Positions 38,711-52,501 of a stretch of DNA of 64,000 nt are shown here, piece by piece. The notes below the pieces were generated by a model, which saw only the letters and a program-made list of their open reading frames with translations, had not been told where the DNA came from and made no database searches. How positions within the stretch are numbered: position 1 is the stretch's first letter; each line of letters starts with the position of its first letter. A program made the position numbers and the translations under genes. Where the stretch lies: the NCBI GenBank assembly GCA_040954595.2, contig CM082598.2:124001-188000 (forward strand), in the 5' to 3' direction. Origin of the DNA: Balanoglossus misakiensis. Taxonomy: Eukaryota > Hemichordata.

Positions 38711-41700
38711 TCATCCCATTGAAAGCAAGGAATTTATAGCGGCTTCCTTGTCTCCATTATTTGCCTCTAAGATTGATCGGACCACTTGTTTCTCAACATT
38801 AGGGAACATTTCTTGTACAGCATCTATGTCTGCATCTGTAATTGCTACTGCTGTCTGTTGTGGCCTCTGCTGTTGATGTTGTGGTGGTGGTGGTGGTTGA
38901 ACTTGTTGTCCCTGTGGTGCTACTTGCGCTGGTATTGGTTGTCCTAAGTACAGAGAACAAATATACATGATAGATACACTGTGTGAATGCATACAGCAAA
39001 ATACATAGCCAAAGTTTTGTCCTAAGTTTTCCCTTTCTTCAAGCATGTAAGATAGCAAAAGTGGCTGCATTGGCTTGTAATGTAAACTTCATTTTTTTTC
39101 AGGATTTTCAAGACTGCCTCTAATACAATGGTTGGTTAATCCTCCCTCCCCTTCCATTTATCCATGCTCAATTGGTTTAATAAAATACACCACAACAAGT
39201 TACAGACAGTGGCTCTGAAAAGTGTTCAGCTGGAACCATTCCTCCCATTTCCTATTTCCTCAGCCCTCCCTCCCTCCCTCTTCCATTTATCCATGCTCAC
39301 CTGGCCCATAAGGTACGCCACCATAAAACATTGGTTGTGGCATCATTACAACTGGCATTTGTTGGGAATACATCATGGGTCCTCCACCTGGTGCTTGTGG
39401 TGTTTGTTGTTGATAAACTACAGCACCGGTTGGGGGTGGTTGGTGCGGCTGAAAGATGAAAAATACAAAGAGAATGATTGACACTTTCAGATTTGGAAAT
39501 CACTGCACCATTTCTTTGAAGTACTAGATACAAATGCAATGTGCTCCCACGTTTAATTTGTGTAGATGTACATGAACAAAAAGGGACAGGTTGTTTAGTT
39601 GCTTCTAACAGACCATTATTTTTCTGAATGTCCGTCCCCGAGGCACATACTGCCGTAAGATGATATCAAGATGATTCCTTCAGTATTTTTTGATCATTCT
39701 TGCAAACAATCATCTAGACAGACAGACAGACAGACAGCCAACCAGACAGACAGCAGATAGACAGACAGAGACATTTTCAACCTACATGAACTGCTTCTAT
39801 ATGTATCATGATGTACACACTTACAGTGAAGGTAAGTACAAGATTGATCATTCCCTCTTTGTCTTCTCCTTGCTTACCACTGAGTGTATACCAGTCATCC
39901 TTAGTTTCTCCAGACATGACCATCTCTGCAATGGTAATGTGAGCCCATGCTATCCTGTCATCAGTGGTAAATGATTTCTGTGGACAGAAAGCAACATTAT
40001 TGGACAATTTTTGATGCTGAACATAAATAAATAAGATTCACCCCATCAACTGATGAGCTTTCTCGATTAAGACTTTGAAATATGTTTGATTCAAGGAGAT
40101 CTCTAACTTCTCTGGGCAAATATGTGATTGATTCTTGTTACATGTGTACAAAACATTCAAGTTTTAAGTCTGTCTTACTGATGTTGAGATAATACAGATC
40201 TGATAAATGCTCAACTAAGTGATCTTTGATGCCTACCTTATAAGGAAAAAATGATTCTTCTCCTGAAATAGCGAAACCCGAATGTAGTTGATACTTTTTT
40301 TTAGTTGTATGCCTAGTTTCTTTCAAGTCCATCAAATTTGCTCTGTAATATCGTGCTTAAGTGAAGTGTAAGAAAAGGGTCCTGTTGCTTCACAGTTGCG
40401 CGGCTGTCGACCAAAAACATTCACGTGCGCGGGTGGGAGAGTCAAGCCAGGCGGCCAATGTGACATCAATGTTTTTACAGTAGTAACTTAGAAGGATTGT
40501 GACAGAAGCTATAGACAGTGGCTACGGTAAAAACACTCCTAAACTGCTAGCCTTTCAAGTTTCAATAAGAAAACAATGAAAAGAGCAAAGACATGGAATT
40601 GGGGAATTTCACACTTTGTGTCCATGACACAATTCATTTTGCAACTTATGCCGCACACCAAGTATCACTGACCTGATTCTATTTAAAGTCCAACAAATAA
40701 TTTCTTGCTTCAGTTAGGTGTTGTGTCGACACATGATTTGATCACATGAAAATATCCCACTTACCTCATCAAAGATTTCCAGATAGAAAGAGTCCACACC
40801 ATGTGGGAGATTACACTGTATGACTTTATTCCATCGTGGATTTTTGGCTCCGTTGTGGGCTGTTGGTGTCTCAAACACGGCATGCCCAACTCGAACACGA
40901 CAATACGGATCCATTTTAGTCAGTCCATAATTCTTGGCTAGCTTGCCCTGAAAGTAAGACCAGCATGTTATACAACCAACATACACATATCAATGTACTG
41001 CAACTAAAACTAGCAAAGAAGTTGTCTGCATTCTACTAGAAAGTAATACAGCAATACTTTCATAGGCATTTTCTAAGGAAATAGAACACACACATAAAAT
41101 AAAGCAACATGAAAACAGTGTTTATGATGCAGAATCGTGACTTACTTGAGCAATTGTTATGCTGAGCCGTCCCTGACTATTCTGTTGGTAAGCAGCAGAA
41201 CCACCCCATCCTGGTTGCTGATACTGCAGCGCTCTCGCAGTCTGTTCATCAAGACTCATCTGACTTTGTTGATCAGCTGACGGTATCCGCAGGAAATCTT
41301 CAGGTAGTTCTCCAATCATCACCTATGATGAAAAAACATTCCAGAAAAGAGTGAGAATTGTCATCCACATTTACAGTCTATCCTTCACATCAACTAATTT
41401 TCAAAGCTCCTGCACTGATGCTATCCTAATCTATGTACCGGTCCAGTATAAGTATATGCAGTCAAGTGCATATACTGTAAGGAGGGTAAAGTTGTGTTTT
41501 GATAATCACAGACAAAACTACAGTAACTGTAACATTGCCTTGTTTTTCAGCCAACATGTACAAGATACTCAATAAGTCGCGTGAAGTGGCTGAGTGTGTA
41601 CACACTCTGACACATACTTTTGTTTGTATAAGTTTCTAATGACTAACAAATTCACAGAATGGAATATTCTGTACAAGCACTGCATCTCTTCCTTGGGCCA

Positions 41701-44700
41701 ACCTACATCACTGAAATAAAATAATCAGGACATTCCAAAGAATGTTGACAAGAGGGGAACGCACACACAGAGACAGTATGTTTCACCTTTAATGTTTCCA
41801 AGACTCCACAAGACCCTAAGATATATTATGTGGCAAGGCAGTTTATATGGGAAGACATTCCCATGTGACACATGGCAAACAACACATGACCCATCATGCT
41901 GAACATCACAAAAGTTGCATGTTAAACACTTTTCCAACTGTCGGTCTCCCAAATAATATGTAATTAGGTTCTCCACTATATTACCACAGATACCCTTGGA
42001 ATATCAATGCAGCCATGTCAAGGAGAAAAAGCAATGTTACCACAGTTACTAACAATCTATTTCCCAACACTTGGAGAGCAAAAACATTGTTGCACAACAT
42101 GGAAATTTCACACCTGTGCAATGAACTACTGAAACAATTGTCTCTAAGGAATTTCCAAGAAGTAAATTCTTGACATATGTTTGATTAATGAAGTCTATCG
42201 AAGTCTGTGCTGTGGACATGTACATTGAACTTGACCAATTATTGGTAAGAAAAAAAGAAAATCAAAGTGTGGCCACTGGGGGCGCTATCTCATACAAGAT
42301 AGAGTGTTAACATGCTGCCCTATTGAGAGTACTATTTGCTGTTTGCACAGGAGCTTTGGGTTCATTTGATGTGAAGAAAAGAGCTTTAATGAACATTCTG
42401 AAAGTTAAAATCTTTACCTAGAAATGTTCACTTCAACAAGATATCTTTGTTTTTCACACACACACACATCCTACCAAATTACAATACACAGATAAAAGTA
42501 TGGGGTGAAATGATAACTTTTTGTGGAACTTTTGACACCTCATTCCTTGTAATCACAATGACACCAATTCTACACCATAAGTATATGTCATTTATGGAAT
42601 TTTAACTACTGAATTTCAAGGCATAATTATACCTGTTGTGCCTTGTCACTGCTCAACACACCGGCCTGAAGGAAAACAAAGTACATTTGATCATTAAAAT
42701 GAACAAAGTAACAGTAAAGAAGACAGGAATACTTCTAAAGATGTTCTCGCGGATAAAAAGTAAGACAGTGAAATGCAGAGAAGATTGGGAAACAACCAAG
42801 TTTAGTAGAATTTTAGACACCTCCGCGTTGATTATGGAACTATTACAAGTACATGCATCATGAAAATGGAAATCTACCCAGTGCATACATGGATGTGCCA
42901 ACACCAAATATAGATGCTTTCCTCCCTTATTTTTTGTAAAATGGGCTGACACCGGACAGAATGTAATCAGGTTGTTTCATTTCACTACAGAACAACAGGG
43001 GTGCACAGTTTGAATTAATTCTTCAGGCAAGTTAGTACATGTAAAGCATGTAACTTCACTTACAGAATTTCAGGTGATGAAATTAAAATTAAATATGTGG
43101 CAATTTCAAAATATAACATGCAGTCACCTCATTTTGGTTTGGTTTCGATCCAACTGCCTTCACAGCACTTGAATATATATCCAGAACTTCCCACTCTTCA
43201 CCGATCGATCTTGAACTTATGTAAAGGTCGTCAGTTTCAAGGTCATCTTGGCTGTGGGGTTGACTGTCAGAAGTACTGCTTTCATCCATTGGACCAGAGG
43301 AATCAACACTGTCTTTTGTTTCAGGTGTTTTAGAATCTTCAGAGTTGAGAGAGTTAAGGCTCGGGGTGACGGATGACGGCTCGACTGACACAGTTTCAGA
43401 ACTCGGTGCAAAAGTCTCTTTCTTTGTTTCATCAGGTTTATTCAAAGTTGTGTCTGCCACATCATTTGTCTCAAAATCTTGTTCCGTCAGAGTTGAGTCA
43501 GCTGTTGCCATTTCTGTGGATGGATCAGTCATCAACACTCTTTCAACGCTTTTAGCTGCGACACCCTGGTCTCCACTAGATTGAACAGCAGCTTGCCCAC
43601 TATCTGTTAAGTTTGCTCCTGAAATGGTGGTTGATTCTGCTACTGCTGCAGGATGTAGACTTACTTCTGAAGCAGTAATGTCCGTTGAAGTTTCCCTATC
43701 AGACACAGTTCTAGCTGCAGTGAGTACTGAAGGATTCACGACTGTTGTAGTCGCAATTGTCGGCCCAGATTTCGTCCAAGATGTGGCAGCACTTCCAGGT
43801 TTGACAACATTGACGTCATCTACTTTCACAGGCCGCTGCTGCACAGCATCTGCACGCTGCAGTGCTGCTGATGAAGCAGCTGCAGTTCTTCTTGCTGCAA
43901 TGGGTACTGCAGTCTTCTCCTTTGCCAATGTTTGATTTCTCCTTGAAGAGGTTATCAAGGATCTGGCTGGGAGACTGGTTTGCTTCTTCATCACATGACC
44001 TGTTTCAGTCTTTGAGTGCAAATGATGAGTTTTATCAACAGGTGTTCCTGGGGAGGGTTTTGCACTGAGATCCATAAACTCATTCAACAAGGCCACATAC
44101 TCAGGGTCCTTCATCAAGCTCACTGTGAGTTCTTCCTCACTGGGAATAATGTTGAAACTGGCACTCTGATTGGTAAATTGGGCAGGTGCAATCCCTTGAG
44201 ACTGAATCTGACTGGTTACTGGGTAAGCACTGACAGTCCTTTCATGTTGAAATGCCATTTGATATGGTGAGAAGTTAGCCGGATTCACAGCATATGGATT
44301 TTTTACGCTACTGTTCAGTGAGAACATTTGGGTCTGAGAGGGGACATTAGCCTGGCTGTAAAAATGTGCATTGGGCTGTTGATAGACATAACTTGTGTTG
44401 GTAATTGCTCCAGATGACAAACTACTATATGGGTACATGCCCATGGGTTGACCTGGTTTCATTGCAGTGGATCTTGCAGTTGTCATTGCTGCTGAAGAAC
44501 TCATCATTTGATTGGTGGCTCCACCTGGTTGACTTGCATAATAATATGCAGAACTTTGATTTGGGATGTATGATTGGTGGCCTGGGGTGTATGCAGAGTT
44601 GATGTCGCTATTTACTGGATAAGCTGGTTGTTGTGCTGATCCAGTCAAAGGACAACTTACTGGTTGAATGCTGGCTTGGTTTTGACAAGTAACTGAGGTA

Positions 44701-47700
44701 GATTGGCTGGAGACAGCGGTATTCACTTGAGATTCACTTCTTTGAGGATTATTCTGACTGTATCTAATTCCAGCATCAGGATTGGCTGTTGGCACGTAGT
44801 GCTGTTGTGATGGAAGAATCTGATTGGTTGATGTTGGCTGGGCCACTTTGACCGATTGCTGCTGTTGAGTTGTTTCAATGGTGGGCAGAAGATGACCTCC
44901 AAACTGGTAAGGAAGCTGTCCTTTTGGTGTTAGTTGGGACATCATTTGTGTCGGGGGTAGATTTTGCAAATTTGTGTAATGAAGGTTCTGATTGGCCATT
45001 GATGTCATACTCACAGGAATGGGCTGCCATTGGTCAGGCATTTGACTTCCTGGTGTAGATCTGGGTTGTTGTGACAGCGACATTCTTGCAGGGTCTTGGA
45101 TTGGCTGCTGTATCAACTGCGGCTGCATGTGATTGGCAGTAGATGATATCATATGGATGGACTGTGGCTGGGCTAACATTCTCTTTTCAATTGCTGCAAC
45201 TCCGTGCTGAAGTTGTGACTGACTGCTGACTGCAGGGGCCTGGAACTGTTGTTGAATTGATTGTGGCTGCATCTGATTAGCTGGTGCAGTGCTTCCTTGT
45301 TGCTGTAGTTGTAGAGGCATGTTGTGTTGCAGTTGGGTTTGACTGCCAAATGCTGAAGCTGGGTATTGTCCCTGCAGCTGACTCATCACTGGTGTCAGGT
45401 TTTGCTGATGGATTTCTTGCTGCAGATCTGCTGTGGTTTGGAACTGTCCTTGTGGTTGGGTGTGTACTGCTATGGGCAGAACATTCTCCTGCATGACTGA
45501 TGCAGTCCCATGTTGCCGCATCAGCTCTGACTTTGATGTTGCTGAGGTTGCTGCTTTGGTTTGCTGTCCTGCAGACTGATTGGCTGTCATGGCTCCATCA
45601 TGTTTCTGCATCACAGCAACCTTACCTGTTGACAACACTCCTGTTGGTTGCAGTTCGCCTTGCATTTGGTATGTTGCTGTTGCTGCTGTTGCAGGCAATG
45701 GCTGAAGATGTTGATGAGTAGCGCTCTGATCACCCAGCTGGGACTGACTAGGCTGTGGTTTGGTTTCTTCTGCTGCATCTCGTTCCTGCTGCAGTTGATG
45801 CTCCAAATCTGCTGCTACCTTGTGTTGTTTCTGGTTTTCTTCTGAATGATGACTTCCTCTCACAGTGTCTTGTTGAACGCTCTTAGATTGCAGTTCCATT
45901 GCATCTTTGGTGTTATCAGCCTGTTTTTCCACTGTCCCCTGTTCATCTGTTGATGCTTGACTGGCCTTCACAGGGATCAGTGGGTCCTGCAGCTTGGGGT
46001 TCTCTTCAATGCTGTTCTGGGGAAATATTGCCTGTTGATTGGGGTTGAGAAAGGTGGCTGGGTTGCTTTGCTGGTACATTTGTGGCTGAATGACTGCTGG
46101 TTGCTGGGGATACCCATACAATGGGAAATACGAACGGGGATATTGCATACTTTGCTGGACATTTGAAGGGAATTGCTGAGTTGCTTGTGGAAGCAACAAT
46201 GCTGGTGTTCCAAAATAGTCCACTATTACTGGCTGAGCTGATTGGTTTATTGGATACAAACCAGGTTGCCAAACTGGCTGATTAACCAATGGTCGCACAG
46301 CATTGTCTGTTGAAATGGATGGAGTGATCTGCTGTTGGCCGATCACAGCAGGAGCACATGGTGACACACTTTGTTGGAGGGGCAACTGTGTGGCTCCACC
46401 AGGCAATATTTGCTGCTGGTTGTAAATGCCTTGGTTGATAGGATATTGTGGAGTGTTGTAAATTGGTGACTTCTGTTCATCCTGTGACTGAGTGGCTGAT
46501 GATACTTGTTGGGATAATACTGATTGTGGCAATAATGGAGTTTGTGCCATCTGATTGGTTGACGCTGAAGGTACACCGGGTACATCAGGTTGAGTAATTT
46601 GATTGGCTCTGCATGTAAATGACATATTGTAATGTTGCTGAGCTGTCAAAGGATAACTGGTTGTTGGGTTTTGTACTGGCACTGGACAGTCACTGGGTTC
46701 TATGTTGACCCCCGGTTCTTTAACCACAGACAGAGCGCACTGCTGGTTTTCTGAGATCTGGTTACTTGTTGATGTGACACCTGGTGGGTTCACTTCTGGA
46801 TAAACATTTTGATTGGGTGTACTTGGAAGCTGAGGTTGGATTGAGACTGGAACACTCTGTTGCTGCTGAACTGGCTGTTGCAATTCACTGCCAGTAGTCG
46901 CTGCAACATTTGACACATCACTTGAATGAGTCAATGATCCATCAGTGGCTTGAAAATGTGTGCTACATGCTGATTGGTTGTTGCTTTGCAGGGATGCCAT
47001 ACCAGTGATCTCATTGGTTAGTGTAGGAGAAATAACATTCAAAGCTGACATCTGATTGGTCACAGTCGTGTCACACCTTGCATTTTCCATATCCAACTTA
47101 TTGCTTGCTGATTGTATTTCTGGACAGAGTGAAGAAACTGTTTCTTGAATTCTGTTCGTAGAACCACTTTCAGGTTGATTCAACACCTCATTCTTTACTG
47201 GACTTGCAACAACACCAGTAACATCAACTGCAAGTTGCTCTTCTTGTGTGTCCTCTGATATTTGTACATTTTCAACAGGCTAAGCAAAGTCAAAAAGCAA
47301 ATCATTAATATTATAGAATGCTGTACTAATACATTCTGTAAACCAAACTGCATTCATGTGGATCAATTGATCAATTAACTATTGATCATCAACTTCATGA
47401 CACGTCACTGATATACAAATCAGCAGTTACTTAGGACTTGGTTTTATTTAACAAGAAAGGTTTATAGCATATGTCTTTTGTTCTGCTGATGGATGTTTCT
47501 TTTACAAAATGTTAATGTAGTACACACACACAAACAGGGTTTGTACACTAACAGCAGGCTTTCCATGACTTTTAGAATCTTTCCAGCAGTCCTCAAGGAG
47601 TTTTCCTTTTTTTGCAGGAGAGATAAGAGAAGTTATGTGCTAATGTTTCCACCAATGGCCTCCATAGCTGCATCAGTTGCTAAAATCCTTTCTCATACAA

Positions 47701-48809
47701 TGCCATTACTTAGCACTAAATGCCACAGCACACAGACCTACAAGCACCCTCAACATGTATCATCAGAAATAACCCTCCACACTAGACAAGACAATTCATC
47801 AGAGAACTGATCCCCAAGATCTATGCACAGCAGTAATGCCAAACAAACTGCTAGCACACTGCCACAAAGGAACTTATTTGGGGAACTTTACTAAGCCAAT
47901 AATATTAGTCACCTGCAAATTGTTTATGCTGGAAATACATTTAACATTTACTAACAGGACAGTTTGTAATATTGTCTGTGCATGAACTTCCTCAAACAAT
48001 GACAATGTACACACGTACTACAATGCACTAATGAGAAACCTGGGGATGCTGTATTTGATACATATGTGGATACAGTACATCATTGATCAATACTTGTAAA
48101 CTATATATACAAATTGTACACATCACGTAAATCAATAGTCCAAGAAATGGGTACATGTATCTCTCTGGGCTACTATCACTATGGCAAATAAGTGCATTGC
48201 TATCCCATGAAGAGATCAAAATTGGAACCCTATCCCCCAGTGAATGTGGTAGAAAAAAGCCTACCCCCCCCCCCCCCCATGAGTTTGACCATTTCACCCA
48301 TAATTTTGATGAGTTGTACTACATTGATGGCGGTGGGTTGCTTCGTTGATTATACACGGATATACACCACGTGACGTAACCTTACCACTCCCTGGCCCTT
48401 CAGCTGCTTTCGGGGAGGGGGGCGTGGCTGGGCTACGAATCTACAACAACTCAAGGGCGACTGGAAACATGTACATTGTACATGATTGCTGAAAAACGAT
48501 CCATATTCACACGTGAACACAGACCTGTACGCAGGGCCAGGCTTAATGCAGCGAACCCGGATATCATAAAAAAAATACCTTAGGCCTTCATCATAGCCAG
48601 GCTACGAATAAACTACAGCCCACTGCACTGTATACATCTCAAGCTCTGTCGCATAAGAAATTCGCAGACTATGCTAACCTGTGATATTTCTTAGAATATA
48701 AATGCCAGACAATCAGTTTAGAATCATTATTTGTCTCACTTAGCAAATATTTCATTATTTTGCTTCAATTACTGACCTGACTTCGTCTTGTTTCCGTCGT
48801 CGACGCCAT
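38711..48809 (-). CDS. TOLLIP: Toll-interacting protein, with optional giant exon
   Basis: Core exons, high to low: 48809-48777, 41322-41146, 40947-40765, 39977-39825, 39448-39301 and 38943-38711 (927 nt, 308 aa; human is 274 aa). TOLLIP is an endosomal and autophagy adaptor that binds phosphoinositides, ubiquitin, Tom1 and Atg8-family proteins. The N-terminus [11 protein letters not shown] joins to [15 protein letters not shown]2 domain follows ([62 protein letters not shown]). Next is a P/Q/M-rich linker, and then a C-terminal CUE domain (residues about 266-308) with the MFP signature [17 protein letters not shown]. Two further phase-0 exons lie between the first exon and the core: 47279-43128 and 42665-42633. 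Including both gives 1703 aa; I infer alternative splicing. The gene lies about 0.5 kb from the sulfotransferase gene, on the same strand. Confidence 0.92.
42633..42665 (-). CDS. Candidate 33-nt in-phase microexon of TOLLIP
   Basis: On the minus strand a TTTTCCTTCAG acceptor is followed by eleven codons ([11 protein letters not shown]) ending CAACAG, then a GTATAA donor. Phase is 0 on both sides, matching both the giant exon and the first core exon. A short open stretch with both splice signals, correct phase and correct order is unlikely by chance, but transcript evidence is needed. Confidence 0.6.
43128..47279 (-). CDS. Giant 1384-codon low-complexity exon within TOLLIP
   Basis: A 4152-nt uninterrupted frame with acceptor TTGCTTAG at the 5' side and donor GAG/GTGACT at the 3' side, both phase 0 and so in frame with TOLLIP exon 1 (ends 48777) and the downstream exons. 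The encoded segment is rich in Q, N, P, S and T, with runs such as QQPVQQQQ and over a dozen repeats of the form (S/T/A/P)NQ followed by a hydrophobic residue. It resembles prion-like or transcription-cofactor low-complexity sequence. Two patches are not low complexity: one with [20 protein letters not shown] (about 44090-44150) and a C-terminal acidic patch ending [13 protein letters not shown] (about 43160-43205). If the donor is skipped, translation stops at 43089 after [12 protein letters not shown]. That would give an alternative protein sharing only TOLLIP's first exon. I do not recognise a homologue. Confidence 0.8.
48262..48280. repeat. Poly(C) tract
   Basis: A run of about 15 consecutive C in the first TOLLIP intron. 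Confidence 0.85.
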
Positions 48810-49287
48810 TGTTGCTCGAAATAAAATGACGTGTTTCCAAAGATGTACGCCCGCTAGCGGCCATCTCAAACCCTCGATCGTCGTATGGCCTATCCGCCAA
48901 ACATATCAAAAAGTCAAAAACACTCGAGCTTCTAGCTTTCAAAGTCATATTTTTAGTCGATGCGCAAAAAATCTATCCATGATCATATCATGTGTGTCTC
49001 TGAGATCTCCATGACCGAGTCAAGGTCAGAGTGACCAGAAAAGTTTATAAATCAACAGGGGAGAGTGTGACACAAGAAGCAACTGTCATAGACTATTAAT
49101 AAGGCACTGGACAAGATGTTTGTTTGGGGGAATTTATTAAGTTACGTACGGAGAATGGACTACACAACTAATAACTTGTAAAGAACTGTTTCACCCGGAG
49201 ATGTCACATTTGACATTCTGACGTCGTGACTAGAACATTTGGTTACTGCATTGTATCACTGGCGAAGTTGGATCAATATAGCGCCAT

Positions 49288-51164
<1,877 letters not shown>

Positions 51165-52501
51165 TAAATGTTGCTTTAATGATCCAACCGTTGAATAGGC
51201 TCAGGTAATCTAAATCTCACATCGTTTTTTAATACGCATCATTCCACACGTACAAGATACTAGTAAATCACTGCAGTATATTGCATTATCACGGGGATAC
51301 ATCATGCATGCCAGATGTTGACACAATGACAGATGCATGCAATTGTTTCTCATATGAAACCATTCAACCAAAACGAATGTGGAATTATTAAAGTCGCTGA
51401 GTTGTATCAGTTAAAAGCATACAGGCATGTTCAGGCTGTAAAGGTGTGAACTTTCAACTTATTGGGCTACAGTCTTGCACCCACGGATGTAACCTAGACA
51501 TTTTGAAGATAACTATACGGATTGACCGTATATTTCAAACTCTTCCCAAAATGCCTGCCTTGTCTATGGTTCATTTACAAAAACAACATGTAGAAAATGT
51601 ATAAATCCTTTGCGTTAGAAAAATCAATAAAATGAGAATTAACCTGGTTTCCTTGGTGATGAGTATTTGACTTTTGATTGACAGTGTAACAGCTTTCTGT
51701 CTTCCGTTTTAACTTTCGAGTAACTGAACTCTTTCATAATTACATACATTTACGTGTGTGGTGGATGCAAACGCACTGTGCCAAATAAATGGTCGGCCAC
51801 ATGACGAGACTCTGTCGCTAGATCATGTTTTATATTTAGAGCTGAGACAACTACGAACCTATTCGTTTAGAGAATTGCCTAATTTTTGAGGTCACTCACC
51901 TTAAAAAGTGAAAATGTCAACACGACGTGATTGTGAGTCATCGGTATTGACTTCATTATAAAGAGACCACCACAGATTATCGCATTAGCCCAATAGCCTA
52001 ATTTTGTTGACATCAAGATTTCTTCCCCTAAAACGAAGTTTAAAAAGTACGAATTACAGAAATTATCAAGATATCTTGTAGCGAATAGAAAAAATGACAT
52101 TTCATCTTCCTTGCCCTCTGCAATCATTTTCGTTCTTTATGCACAGTACTAGCACCGTGCCTCGTTCGCGAGAATCATTCACTAAACAAATAAATTAGCC
52201 TTTTCCAGCCAAAGTCCAGTTGTAAGGCCACCGACCATTACCTCTAAGGTTATTTCTGACCAACGGCATGTAACATGTAGTTGTGGAAACGTGCTATGTT
52301 TTTGTTGTGATACAGGGAAACAGTTCTAAGTTTGTTACGTCAATTTAGAGAAACCCCCATGGTTATTTTTGTCTGTAGCCCTGTAGTGGGGAAACTCCAC
52401 GGCCAGCTTATACGTCAATATGAGTCATTGTCAGTAGAGGCAGCTCATACATTTAAACTTTTTAGTATTAAGTTTGAAGTTTTGCAGTGAACATCGGCGA
52501 A
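51165..52501. other. Divergent promoter region
   Basis: It separates the sulfotransferase gene (minus) from the Ig-like gene (plus). No coding exon or repeat is recognised. Both 5' UTRs must fall here. Confidence 0.5.
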
